This document shows positions 35,590 to 43,894 of a DNA stretch of 64,000 nt, piece by piece. Every line of letters starts with the position of its first letter. Positions within the stretch are counted from its first letter, which is position 1. The notes under the pieces were generated by a model, which was given only the letters and a program-made list of their open reading frames with translations, was not told the origin of the DNA and did not search any database. Source of the DNA: Mangrovicella endophytica (GTDB taxonomy: Bacteria > Pseudomonadota > Alphaproteobacteria > Rhizobiales > Rhizobiaceae); NCBI RefSeq assembly GCF_002893625.1, contig NZ_PKMZ01000010.1, positions 1-64,000 on the forward strand, in the 5' to 3' direction. The position numbers and the translations under genes are program-made.

Positions 35590-36572
35590 CGGCGATCTCC
35601 CGAAAGCTCGGTGAGGACGGCTGCCAGCGTGCGCTGCGCCAGGTCGATCTTGAAGCCGTTGCCGGAGAGCGGCACGGCGTCGGCGAGTTCTGTGGCGGCG
35701 GCCGCCATGAAGGCGCTCTCAGTCGCCGGCTGCCCGCGCAGAGCCGCTTCGGCGCGAAGAGCGCGCCAGGGTTTGGGCGCCACACCGCCGAAGCCGATGC
35801 GAACGTCCTCGACGACGCCGTCGCGGAGCGTCAGCCCGGCCGCGACGGAGACGAGGGCGAAGGCATAGCTCGCCCGATCGCGCACCTTGCGATAGGTCGA
35901 GTTCGCGGCGACGGCCGACGGCGGAATCTCGATCGCGGTGATGATCTCGCTCGGCTCCAGCACCGTCTCAATGTCCGGACGCTCCCCCGGCAGGCGATGG
36001 AAATCGCCGAGCGCAATGATGCGCGTGCCGCTGGCGCTGGAGACGTGAATGCGAGCGTCGAGCGCGGCAAGGGCCACGCTCATGTCCGACGGGTTCGTCG
36101 CCACGCAGTGCGGCGAGGCGCCGAGGATCGCATGGTAGCGGTTGAAGCCGCCGCGTGCGTCGCAGCCGCTGCCGGGTGCGCGCTTGTTGCAGCGCGAGCC
36201 GGCCGCATCGTTGAAATAGACGCAGCGGGTGCGCTGCATCAGGTTGCCGCCGACCGTCGCCATGTTGCGGATCTGCGCCGAGGCGCCGGCGAGGATCGCC
36301 CGCGACAGCAGGGGATAGCGGGAGCGCACCAGCGGATGCGCCGCGACGGCGCTGTTGCGCGCGGCCGCGCCGATCATCAGGCCGCCGTCATCGCTCTCCT
36401 CGATGCTGGACGACAGGGCGGTGACGTCGACCAGGTCCGAGACCTGCTCGACGCCCTTGCGCATGAGGTCGATGAGGTTGGTGCCCCCACCGAGCAGGCG
36501 GGCGCCTGGCGCACCTGCCAGATGGATGGCCTCGTCCGCGGACGAGGCGCGATGATAGGCGAGGGGGATCAT
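35586..36572 (-). CDS. paoB: Molybdenum hydroxylase FAD-binding subunit (PaoB/YagS-like)
   Basis: 328 residues. FAD-binding fold with LLGGGTNLIDLMRKGV (~31-46) and MATVGGNLMQRTRCVYFND (~104-122). Four cysteines in the loop that follows (RCVY, SRCNK, GSGCDA, PHCVA within ~116-155) fit the extra [4Fe-4S] site known from PaoB and 4-hydroxybenzoyl-CoA reductase, which ordinary xanthine dehydrogenases lack. It overlaps both neighbours by four bases, a fully coupled operon. Confidence 0.87.
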   Translation of the reverse strand: MIPLAYHRASSADEAIHLAGAPGARLLGGGTNLIDLMRKGVEQVSDLVDVTALSSSIEESDDGGLMIGAAARNSAVAAHPLVRSRYPLLSRAILAGASAQIRNMATVGGNLMQRTRCVYFNDAAGSRCNKRAPGSGCDARGGFNRYHAILGASPHCVATNPSDMSVALAALDARIHVSSASGTRIIALGDFHRLPGERPDIETVLEPSEIITAIEIPPSAVAANSTYRKVRDRASYAFALVSVAAGLTLRDGVVEDVRIGFGGVAPKPWRALRAEAALRGQPATESAFMAAAATELADAVPLSGNGFKIDLAQRTLAAVLTELSGDRR

Positions 36573-37075
36573 GCCGCGCGCTCCGTTGCCACCTGCATTA
36601 TGGCTTCGACGATGCCGTTATGCGCACCGCAGCGGCAGAGATTGCCGCTCATCCGTTCGCGGATTTCCTGTGCCGTCAGCGTCGCGCGTTCAGCCGCGAG
36701 GTCGGCCGTGACGTAGCTCGGCATGCCGCGCTCGATCTCCTGCAGCATCGCTGTCGCTGCGCAGATCTGGCCCGGCGTGCAGTAGCCGCACTGGAAGCCG
36801 TCATGCTCGATGAAGGCGACCTGCAAAGGGTTCAGCGCGCCATCGGCGGAAAGGCCCTCGATCGTGGTGACGGATCGGCCGTCGGCCTGCGCCGCCAGCG
36901 TCAGGCAGGACAGGACGCGCTCGCCGTCGATAATCACGGTGCAGGCGCCGCAGGCGCCCTGATTGCAGCCGACCTTGGTGCCGGTGAGATGCAGGTGCTC
37001 GCGCAGGAAATCGAGCAACGAGACGCGCGCGTCCCCCGGCGCCTGCACCTCGGCGCCATTGATCCGTATCGCCAT
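36569..37075 (-). CDS. paoA: Molybdenum hydroxylase 2Fe-2S subunit (PaoA/YagT-like)
   Basis: 168 residues. The plant-type cluster motif CNQGACGACTV (~38-48) and the second cluster CGYC...CRCG (~98-101, ~146-149) are intact. Unlike E. coli PaoA, there is no N-terminal twin-arginine signal, so the enzyme should be cytoplasmic. ATG 37075 follows GAGGA. It is the first gene of the three-subunit operon; the promoter lies in the 70 bp to marR. Confidence 0.9.
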   Translation of the reverse strand: MAIRINGAEVQAPGDARVSLLDFLREHLHLTGTKVGCNQGACGACTVIIDGERVLSCLTLAAQADGRSVTTIEGLSADGALNPLQVAFIEHDGFQCGYCTPGQICAATAMLQEIERGMPSYVTADLAAERATLTAQEIRERMSGNLCRCGAHNGIVEAIMQVATERAA

Positions 37076-37121
37076 CCGGTTCGTCCTCTATCGCTTCATC
37101 AGAACCCGTTAGGTTAGAAGC

Positions 37122-37161
37122 GATATATAACGAAGTTCGTATAATTCAATCTTCGTTATAT
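37122..37161 (-). promoter_or_regulatory. Candidate MarR-controlled promoter of the pao operon
   Basis: On the minus strand TTGAAT (37149-37144) and TATATC (37127-37122) are 16 bp apart. An 11-bp inverted repeat ATATAACGAAG ... CTTCGTTATAT (37125-37135 and 37151-37161) brackets them, and a small palindrome ACGAA-G-TTCGT (37130-37140) lies in the spacer. Its distal arm is part of the last codons of marR. Repressor binding here would block polymerase. Confidence 0.5.
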
Positions 37162-37577
37162 GCGATCTTCGCGATCATGCTGATGAAGCTGTCGCGTTCG
37201 GCGGGCGAAAGCCGCTGGAGCATGAACCGATAGAGGTCACGGTGTGCTTCCTCATAGGCCGCCAGATGCGCCGTCCCGGCATCCGACAGGCCGAGGGCGA
37301 CGGCGCGGCGGTCCCCCTCGACACGCCGACGCTCCAGCAACCCACGTTTGGCGAGCCGGTCCGTCGCCGAGGAGATGGTCGTCACGGGTACCGCGAGGAA
37401 GCGAGCGACGTCGGTCGGGCCGCAGGCGGGATGATCACGGACATACAGCAAGGTCTGGGTGTCGACCTCGTTCAGCGGCTTGTCCGCCCGCACAGCGTCA
37501 GCCAGCTTGAAGCGGCGCACGAAGGTGTCGAGCGCAGCGCCGAGGGTCTCAATCTGGTCGTCCGTGGGCGTCGTCAT
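37146..37577 (-). CDS. MarR family transcriptional regulator
   Basis: 143 residues with the winged-helix core (~35-105): LLYVRDHPACGPTDVARFLAVPVTTISSATDRLAKRGLLERRRVEGDRRAVAL contains the recognition helix VTTISSATDRL and the wing (RVEGDRRAV, D and R conserved). Same strand as the aldehyde oxidase genes and 70 bp upstream, so it may be a separate or shared transcript. It probably represses the oxidase until an aromatic aldehyde or related compound binds. Confidence 0.87.
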   Translation of the reverse strand: MTTPTDDQIETLGAALDTFVRRFKLADAVRADKPLNEVDTQTLLYVRDHPACGPTDVARFLAVPVTTISSATDRLAKRGLLERRRVEGDRRAVALGLSDAGTAHLAAYEEAHRDLYRFMLQRLSPAERDSFISMIAKIAYNED

Positions 37578-37830
37578 GCCGCCACATAACGCAACCCGCC
37601 AAGGTTCGGCCAGAGATTGCCCGCCTCAGTCGGTTCAGGCGGCGGCGGCGCGGTGCAAGCTATGGAAGGCGGCTCGGCCGACCGCGGCCGTCCTGCTGCC
37701 CGGTCGGTGCTCATCGGCACCTCCAACGACGCGACGAGACTGACCGGGGCCACAGCGCGAGCTCGCGCGCGCTCCTGAGGGAAACGCAGCCTGGAATCAC
37801 TCCAAAAAAGGAGGCTCGCCCCGCCATCCT

Positions 37831-37844
37831 TTGACGTGGATCAA
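37831..37844 (+). promoter_or_regulatory. FNR/FixK-type box upstream of cytochrome c peroxidase
   Basis: TTGACGTGGATCAA matches the TTGAY-N4-RTCAA dyad bound by FNR/FixK/FnrN proteins. It is centred about 92 bp before the ccp start, leaving room for a class II promoter (site near -41.5) and a ~50-base leader. The rest of 37578-37929 holds only the divergent promoter area of marR. Confidence 0.65.
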
Positions 37845-37929
37845 CCATTCGTGAGCCCGCTTGCTGTCCAAATCAGTCGTCTTGCGGCGCCGCAGAAGCC
37901 CGGTGCTGCGTCAGCTGAGGAGAAGTCGG

Positions 37930-39108
37930 ATGCGCTCGTTCTGGGTCAAACATCGTGCCGGAGCGTCTTCGGGAGTTCTCCTGGCATTGCTTGCGCTGCA
38001 GGCACCGGGTGCCTTGGCGCAGACCGCCTCGAGCGACGCGGCAGTGGCCTCCGCGGCCAGCATGTCGGCGGAGGAGGTCGACCAGCTGCGCGCCGCTGCC
38101 AATGAAGCCTTTGCCGTGGTCCCGTCCTCGGTCCCGCATGTGAAGGGCAATGCCGCGACGCGCGACAAGGTGGAGCTTGGCCGGATGCTGTGGTTCGATC
38201 CGCGCCTCTCGGCGAGCGGCATCCTCAACTGCAACTCCTGCCACAACCTCGCGGCCGGCGGCACGGATAATCTGGAGACGTCGATCGGCCACGGCTGGCA
38301 GAAGGGGCCGCGCAACTCGCCGACCGTCTTCAATTCGATCTTCAACGTCGCGCAGTTCTGGGACGGCCGTGCCGAGGATCTGAAGTCGCAGGCCAAGGGT
38401 CCGATCCAGGCCTCCGTCGAGATGGCCGCGACGCCCGAGCACGTCATCGGCGTCTTGAAGAGCATCCCGACCTATCAGGATCGCTTCCGCACCGCCTTCC
38501 CCGGCGAGGCGGACGCCGTGACCTTCGACAACGTCGCCAAAGCCATCGAAGCCTTCGAGACGACCCTCATCACCCCGGGCGCGCGGTTCGACCAGTTCCT
38601 GGAAGGCAATGTCGCGGTCCTGAACGACCAGGAGAAGGAGGGTCTGAAGCTCTTCATGGATACCGGCTGCGTCGCCTGCCACAGCGGAGTCAATCTCGGC
38701 GGCCAGGACTATTATCCGTTCGGCGTGGTGGAACGCCCCGGCAGCGACATCCTGCCGCCTGAGGATAAAGGCCGCTTCGCCGTCACCAAGACAGCGAGCG
38801 ACGAATATGTCTTCCGAGCCGTGCCGCTGCGCAATGTCGAGCTGACGGCCCCCTACTTCCACAGCGGCAAGGTCTGGAACCTCGAGCAGGCGGTTGCGGT
38901 GATGGGCGTCGCGCAGCTCGGTGCGGAGCTTACGCAGGACCAGACCCGGTCAATTGCCGCCTTCCTGCGCACCTTGACGGGCGAGCCGCCGCGGGTCGAG
39001 CTGCCGATCCTGCCGCCGAGCACCGCGGAGACGCCGCGCCCCGAGCCGCTGGTGAAGAACTCGCTCGATCAAGGGGATGCGGTCAAGACGCAGAACAGCG
39101 TACGCTGA
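37930..39108 (+). CDS. ccp: Di-haem cytochrome c peroxidase
   Basis: 392 residues. ATG 37930 follows GAGGAG. A Sec signal (cleaved near 31, after GALAQ) precedes two c-type haem sites CNSCH (101-105) and CVACH (247-251). Family landmarks are LGRMLWFDPRLSASGILNCNSC, RNSPTVFNSIFN, WDGRAEDLKSQAKGPI and YFHSGKVWNLEQAV (the last carrying a late haem-ligand region). It reduces peroxide in the periplasm with cytochrome c as donor. The FNR-type box upstream suggests induction at low oxygen. A Pro-rich C-terminal tail of ~50 residues is unusual. Confidence 0.9.
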   Translation: MRSFWVKHRAGASSGVLLALLALQAPGALAQTASSDAAVASAASMSAEEVDQLRAAANEAFAVVPSSVPHVKGNAATRDKVELGRMLWFDPRLSASGILNCNSCHNLAAGGTDNLETSIGHGWQKGPRNSPTVFNSIFNVAQFWDGRAEDLKSQAKGPIQASVEMAATPEHVIGVLKSIPTYQDRFRTAFPGEADAVTFDNVAKAIEAFETTLITPGARFDQFLEGNVAVLNDQEKEGLKLFMDTGCVACHSGVNLGGQDYYPFGVVERPGSDILPPEDKGRFAVTKTASDEYVFRAVPLRNVELTAPYFHSGKVWNLEQAVAVMGVAQLGAELTQDQTRSIAAFLRTLTGEPPRVELPILPPSTAETPRPEPLVKNSLDQGDAVKTQNSVR

Positions 39109-39156
39109 GGGCCTGATCCTCTCCCCGAAAGAGGAGCAGGACAGCAGCGTCGCTCA

Positions 39157-39224
39157 TCGTGCAGGCCGGTCGAGGGTCGATCTTTTCGAGCATGGGAGCT
39201 CGGCCTTCGGATCGGCCTGCACGA
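39157..39224. repeat. 12-bp perfect inverted repeat with structured interior
   Basis: TCGTGCAGGCCG (39157-39168) and CGGCCTGCACGA (39213-39224) are exact inverses, 44 bases apart. It lies between ccp and tRNA-Leu. It could be the ccp 3'-end structure or a small RNA element; there is no T-run. Confidence 0.4.
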
Positions 39225-39270
39225 GCCTTCGGTCGAGAGGGGCAGTGGTGAGCGCCTATAATCCGTCCTC

Positions 39271-39295
39271 GGCTGCCAGAATTGCTCTGGCAGCC
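39271..39295 (-). terminator. Perfect 10-bp hairpin downstream of tRNA-Leu
   Basis: GGCTGCCAGA (39271-39280) and TCTGGCAGCC (39286-39295) pair perfectly with a five-base loop. It lies 47 bases past the 3' end of the minus-strand tRNA-Leu, where a terminator or processing site is expected, but no T-run follows. Confidence 0.45.
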
Positions 39296-39341
39296 AGCGC
39301 GATCCCGGCTGCATCGTTCAGCCGTAGCGGCGCAAGGCTGA

Positions 39342-39425
39342 TGGTGCGGGCGGTCGGACTCGAACCGACATGGATTGCTCCGGCGGATTTTGAGTCCGCT
39401 GCGTCTACCATTTCGCCACGCCCGC
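39342..39425 (-). tRNA. tRNA-Leu (anticodon CAA)
   Basis: The minus strand starts GCGGGCG and ends CGCCCGC-A-CCA, pairing seven bases of acceptor stem; CCA is encoded. The anticodon stem GCGGA/TCCGC encloses CTCAAAA, giving anticodon CAA (codon UUG). A class II variable arm and a T-arm GTCGG-TTCGAGT-CCGAC are visible. The flank 39426-39783 up to dsbB (358 bp) contains no supported gene. Confidence 0.95.
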
Positions 39426-39783
39426 ACGGCAGCGCCGCTGCCCTGCGCGGGCAGGCGGCTGGCTGCCGATCCTATACGGCACCTCCGCGGCGAAGGCCAC
39501 ATCGATATACGGTGGAAAAGCCAGCACGACCTCGCTGAAGCCGGCCCAAAGCCGCGCAGCCCATCGACGGGCAGGTCGTCGCGCCGACACTGTCCCGCTG
39601 CGGTCGTATGGCGTCGGCTCATGGCGCGGATAGCTCACTGCAACCTTAGCGCAGGCGAAACCCGCATTCGATTCTGTGCGGGAGTCGGAGCTTCCACGAA
39701 ATCCGCACTGTTGCGGTGCGGCCGGCCCTGATATGGCCGCGTCGTTGCGATGCACTGCGGCAGCCGACACGAGGTTCGCGGAT

Positions 39784-40317
39784 ATGAGCACCACTGAAAG
39801 GCTGACCCGTCCGAGCGGACCGCGGCAGTTGACGGCCGCGATCGTCCTGGCCCTCGGCATTGGGGCAAGCGTCGGCACGGCGCTCCTCTTCGAGCATGTC
39901 GGCGGCTACATCCCCTGCGCGCTCTGCCTGCAGGAGCGCATCCCCTATTACGCAGCGGTGCCGCTGGCGGTCGTGACGGCTGTCCTAGCAACACGGCCGC
40001 GCGCCGGCGCCCTGACGCGGGCGCTGCTGGTCCTGATCGGACTGGTGATGCTTTATTCGCTCTCTCTCGGCATCTACCATGCCGGTGTCGAATGGAGCTT
40101 CTGGGCGGGACCCACCGACTGCGCGCAGTCCGGCGGCGCCGACCTGACCGGCGATCTCCTCTCGGCCATCGACGCGGTGCAGCCGCCGTCCTGCAGCGAG
40201 GCGGCCGGCCGCTTCCTCGGCCTGTCCTTCGCAGGCTGGAACGCGCTGGGCTCGGCGCTCTTCGCCGCGATTGCCTTTGTTGCCGCCTTCGGCCGCAGCG
40301 GTCGCGCCAGCGCCTGA
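39784..40317 (+). CDS. dsbB: Disulfide bond formation protein DsbB family
   Basis: 177 residues, four membrane helices. The first Cys pair is C45-x-x-C48 in YIPCALCLQERIPYY, the quinone-side motif, and the second pair is C113 (TDCAQSGG) and C137 (PPSCSEA) in the second periplasmic loop. It re-oxidises a DsbA-type oxidase with quinone as acceptor. ATG 39784 was chosen because the preceding in-frame stretch is not membrane- or family-like. No dsbA is in the window. Confidence 0.88.
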   Translation: MSTTERLTRPSGPRQLTAAIVLALGIGASVGTALLFEHVGGYIPCALCLQERIPYYAAVPLAVVTAVLATRPRAGALTRALLVLIGLVMLYSLSLGIYHAGVEWSFWAGPTDCAQSGGADLTGDLLSAIDAVQPPSCSEAAGRFLGLSFAGWNALGSALFAAIAFVAAFGRSGRASA

Positions 40318-40349
40318 GCCGACCCTGGCAGCTTGGCGGAGTCGGGGGC

Positions 40350-40910
40350 CTATTCGGGGTCCAGCTCCGAGTCCCAATAGAGATAGTCGAGCCAGCTCTC
40401 GTGCAGATAGTTGGGCGGGAACATCCGGCCGTTGTTGTGCAGGTCGTGCACGGTTGGCTGGTAGGGCTTCTGATGCGGATGCATCCCCGCCGCCTTCGGC
40501 ATCAGCCCGCCCTTGCGCAGATTGCAGGGCGAGCAGGCGGCAACGACGTTCTCCCAGGTGGTCAGACCGCCGCGCGAGCGCGGGATGACATGGTCGAAGG
40601 TCAGCTCGTGCGGCGAGCCGCAATACTGGCACTGGAAGCGGTCGCGCAGGAAGACGTTGAAGCGGGTGAAGGCGGGATGGCGCGCCGGCTTGACGTAGGA
40701 CTTCAGGCACACGACCGAGGGCAGCCGCATCGAATAGGTCGGGCTGCGCACCGCGCGGTCGTATTCGGCCAGGATCGTCACGCGGTCGAGGAACACCGCC
40801 TTGATCGCATCCTGCCAGGACCAGAGTGACAGCGGGTAGTAGCTCAAAGGGCGGAAGTCAGCATTCAGCACGAGCGCCGGGGACAGGTCCTGGGTCACTG
40901 CGATCGTCAA
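40350..40910 (-). CDS. HNH endonuclease family protein
   Basis: 186 residues. The N-terminus (VLNADFRPLSYYPLSLWSWQDAI) and HNH core match the widespread small bacterial HNH proteins: FQCQYCGSPHELTFDHVIPRSRGG (HNH His at ~117), ENVVAACSPCNLRKG. Zinc cysteines CQYC and CSPC are present. Start is TTG 40908-40910 with GAGG upstream; a GTG four codons later is possible. Convergent with dsbB. It is a housekeeping-type single gene with no restriction or phage context. Confidence 0.85.
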   Translation of the reverse strand: MTIAVTQDLSPALVLNADFRPLSYYPLSLWSWQDAIKAVFLDRVTILAEYDRAVRSPTYSMRLPSVVCLKSYVKPARHPAFTRFNVFLRDRFQCQYCGSPHELTFDHVIPRSRGGLTTWENVVAACSPCNLRKGGLMPKAAGMHPHQKPYQPTVHDLHNNGRMFPPNYLHESWLDYLYWDSELDPE

Positions 40911-41183
40911 AGGCAGCCTCCTCGCTCGCCGCCGCGCCGCCGCTCGGATCCGAGCGAAGACGTGGCAGGTCCCGAATACACTCCCGGTGCATCGCGATCG
41001 GCGATGCCGCCGTACCCGCCGAATCAGGCTGTCGCTGCCAAAACGACTTGGCCTGTTCTTTCAGGCAACTATCGTGCTCCATCATGTCGCCTTTGTGAAG
41101 CCTGGGGCCGGTTTCACACAGGTTGCTGCGACCCAACGTCACCAGGGCGCGGCAACTTGTCCGCTACAGGGAGGCGACTTGGA

Positions 41184-41843
41184 TCAGCCTGCCGGCTCAA
41201 CCGGCATCGCGTCGCGCCGGGTGATCGCGCGATAGTAGGCCCAGAACAGCCGGGCGGCGGTGACCCGGTGCGGCGCCCAGCCTTGTGCCGCCGCTGCCAC
41301 CGCCTTCTCCTTCGGCCGCGCCGGAAGGTCGAAGGCATGGCCGACCGCGACCTGCAGGGCGAGATCGCCGGCGGGGAAGACGTCGGGATGGCCGGCGGAG
41401 AACAGGAGAAAGCATTCAGCCGTCCACCGGCCGATGCCGGGGATGACCGACAGTTCGGCCACTGCAACCTCCGGTTCGGCCGCCGCGATCCGCGTCAGAT
41501 CGAGACGACCGGCAACGATGGCGTCAGCCACGGCCCGCAGCGTCACGATCTTGGCGCGCGACAGACCGGCGCGGCGCAGGGCTTCGTCCGTAGCCGCCAA
41601 GACCGCCGCGGCATCGTCGATCGCAACCTCGGCGCAGAGCCGGCCGAAGATGGCATCGGCGCTCGCCCGCGAGACCTGCTGCCCGATGATCGTCCCGGCG
41701 AGACCGCGCAGGCCCCTGGCGTTGCGCCGAAGCGGCAGGGGCCCGGCGATCTCTGCCACCCGCTGAAGGCGAGGGTCGAGCCGGAGGAGGGCGGCGAGTG
41801 CCGCCGTCACATCCGCATCCGTCTCGATCGTGCCGCTCCGCAT
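41184..41843 (-). CDS. alkA: DNA-3-methyladenine glycosylase II (AlkA-type)
   Basis: 219 residues. Helix-hairpin-helix glycosylase: LSVIPGIGRWTAECFLLFS (~131-149) contains the HhH and the catalytic Asp in FPAGDLAL (~155-162). The N-terminal ~35 residues are shorter than E. coli AlkA, giving the compact MAG/AlkA form common in alphaproteobacteria. It removes alkylated purines. Divergent from gluQ; starts lie 48 bp apart. Confidence 0.87.
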   Translation of the reverse strand: MRSGTIETDADVTAALAALLRLDPRLQRVAEIAGPLPLRRNARGLRGLAGTIIGQQVSRASADAIFGRLCAEVAIDDAAAVLAATDEALRRAGLSRAKIVTLRAVADAIVAGRLDLTRIAAAEPEVAVAELSVIPGIGRWTAECFLLFSAGHPDVFPAGDLALQVAVGHAFDLPARPKEKAVAAAAQGWAPHRVTAARLFWAYYRAITRRDAMPVEPAG

Positions 41844-41891
41844 GGTGTTGCCCTATAATCCGCCCTCGAGCGGGTGGCGAGAGGAGCAAGA

Positions 41892-42848
41892 ATGCAGGAC
41901 GAGACGCCGCCGGTCTTCCGCTTCGCACCGAGCCCGAATGGCGAGCTGCATCTGGGCCATGCCCTTTCGGCCCTCCTGAACCATGCCATGGCGCGCCGGG
42001 CCGGTGGTCGATTCCTCCTGCGCATCGAGGACATCGATCGCGAGCGCTGCACGCCGGCCTTCGAGCGCCAGATCATCGAGGATCTTCATTGGCTGGGAAT
42101 CGACTGGGACGAGGCGCCGCGCCGCCAGTCCGAACATTTCGACGATTATGCCGCCGCGCTGGACGCCTTGGGCGATGCGGGACTGCTCTACCCCGCCTTC
42201 CTGTCGCGCGGCGAGATCCGCGCCGAGGCCTCGCGACGCTCGGAGATGAGCGGCCGGTCCTGGCCCGCCGATCCAGACGGTGCGCCTATCTATCCAGGGT
42301 CGGATCGCGAGCTGCCGGAGGAGGAGCGGCGGGCGCTGATCGCCACCGGGGCGCCTTTCGCTTGGCGCCTCGACATGAGCGCCGCGACGGCTGGCCTGCC
42401 GCCGCTGCCCTTTGTCGAGACCGGCGGCTCCCCGGATGGGCGCCTCGGCACCTTCGCCGCCGACCCCGCTGCCTGGGGCGACGTCATCCTCGCCCGGCGC
42501 GACGTGCCGGCGAGCTACCATCTCGCCGTGACGATCGACGATGCGCTGCAGGGTGTGACGCATGTGGTGCGCGGCCGCGATCTCTTCGCGTCGACCTCGG
42601 TGCACCGGCTGTTGCAGGCGCTGCTCGGCCTACCGACGCCGGTCTATCACCATCACCGGCTCGTCCTGGCCGATGACGGACGCAAGCTGTCGAAGAGCGC
42701 GCGCGACACCTCGCTCCGGGCACTGCGCCAGGCTGGCCTGACGCCGGCCGACATCAGGCGCATGGTCGGGTTGGACGCGGCGGAGGCGCCGCCGGCGATG
42801 ATGCCAGGTGCTGCGGGAGAGTGGACAGAGGCGGCCGCGACGGACTAA
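41892..42848 (+). CDS. gluQ: tRNA glutamyl-Q(34) synthetase GluQRS
   Basis: 318 residues; ATG 41892 follows GAGGAG. It has a glutamyl-tRNA synthetase catalytic half without the anticodon-binding domain: FAPSPNGELHLGHA (HIGH-type motif HLGH), RIEDIDRERC and KLSKS. It attaches glutamate to queuosine in tRNA-Asp. Unusually, the zinc-binding cysteines of the family are absent: positions normally CxC and C read LYPAFLSRGE and IYPGSDRE. It may use a zinc-free fold. Confidence 0.88.
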   Translation: MQDETPPVFRFAPSPNGELHLGHALSALLNHAMARRAGGRFLLRIEDIDRERCTPAFERQIIEDLHWLGIDWDEAPRRQSEHFDDYAAALDALGDAGLLYPAFLSRGEIRAEASRRSEMSGRSWPADPDGAPIYPGSDRELPEEERRALIATGAPFAWRLDMSAATAGLPPLPFVETGGSPDGRLGTFAADPAAWGDVILARRDVPASYHLAVTIDDALQGVTHVVRGRDLFASTSVHRLLQALLGLPTPVYHHHRLVLADDGRKLSKSARDTSLRALRQAGLTPADIRRMVGLDAAEAPPAMMPGAAGEWTEAAATD

Positions 42849-42929
42849 GCCGCAGGGGCCGCTCCCCTGAGGCGGCCTTCCGCCGGCGCCTCTCGGCAGC
42901 CGCGCCGCTCCTGACGGGGATCTCCTGCC

Positions 42930-43859
42930 GTGCCGAGACTGCTGCCGTTCTTTCCTGCCATCTTCGTCGTCCTGTGGTCCACCGGCTTCATCGGCGCGCG
43001 CTACGCCATGCCGCATGCCGAGCCGCTGACCTTCCTGGTGATGCGCTACGTCCTCGCTTTGGCCATCCTGGTGCTTCTCGCGCTGACCACTCGCGCACCC
43101 TGGCCGGCGCGAGGCCCGGCGCTGCATGCCATGCTTGCGGGCGTGCTGATCCACGGCGCCTATCTCGGCGGCGTCTTCCTGGCGATCCGGCACGGCCTCT
43201 CCGCCGGTATCACCGCGCTCGTGGTGGGGCTGCAGCCGATGCTGACGGCACTGTTTGCGGCCGGCTTCCTCAACGAGCCGATCCGGCCGCGCCAATGGCT
43301 GGGCCTCGCGCTCGGCCTTCTCGGCGTCGGCCTCGTCATCCTGCCGAAGCTCGGCACCGGCGCCGGCGGCTACAGCGCCGCGACGCTCTTGCCGGCGGGC
43401 GTCGCCGTCCTCGGCATCTCGATCGGCTCGATCTGGCAGAAGCGCTTCGTCGGTGGCGTCGATCTGCGGACCGGGACGGCGCTGCAGTATCTCGGTGCCC
43501 TGATCCCGACGCTCATCGGCGCGCTGCTGACGGAGACGATGGTGGTGGACTGGACCGGCGAGCTCGTCTTCGCCCTCGTCTGGCTCGTCTTCGTCCTCTC
43601 GATCGGCGCGATTTTCCTGATGCTGACGCTGATCCGGGAGGGCGCCGTCTCGTCCGTCGCATCTCTGATGTATCTTGTGCCCGGTGTCACCGCGATCATG
43701 GCCTACGGCCTTTTCGGTGAGGCGTTGAGTTTGATCCAGCTCGTGGGCCTGGTGATCGCAGGCGTCGGCGTTGCGGCTGCGACGCATCGGCGAAGGAGTG
43801 CGGCGCCGGTCCCGCGCGACATCGGCGGCCCTTCGCCTCGCGGCGCGGAAGGCGTATAG
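42930..43859 (+). CDS. DMT superfamily (EamA) transporter
   Basis: 309 residues with ten predicted helices forming two EamA repeats. The first begins FPAIFVVLWSTGFIGARYAMPHAEPLTFLVMRYVLAL; the second starts around residue 155 (TLLPAGVAVLGISIGSIWQKRF). The GTG start (42930) is one frame with the ORF and is preceded by no strong ribosome site. Probably an exporter of metabolites; substrate unknown. A basic Arg/Ala/Pro tail follows the last helix. Confidence 0.83.
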   Translation: MPRLLPFFPAIFVVLWSTGFIGARYAMPHAEPLTFLVMRYVLALAILVLLALTTRAPWPARGPALHAMLAGVLIHGAYLGGVFLAIRHGLSAGITALVVGLQPMLTALFAAGFLNEPIRPRQWLGLALGLLGVGLVILPKLGTGAGGYSAATLLPAGVAVLGISIGSIWQKRFVGGVDLRTGTALQYLGALIPTLIGALLTETMVVDWTGELVFALVWLVFVLSIGAIFLMLTLIREGAVSSVASLMYLVPGVTAIMAYGLFGEALSLIQLVGLVIAGVGVAAATHRRRSAAPVPRDIGGPSPRGAEGV

Positions 43860-43894
43860 GGGCGGCGATCCCCACAATTCAGCGAACCGCGCTC

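Noticed and set aside
39405-39878. Minus-strand open frame across the tRNA-Leu/dsbB gap
   Set aside because: High-GC shadow with Arg/Pro/Ala bias, no ribosome site, and overlaps tRNA and dsbB.
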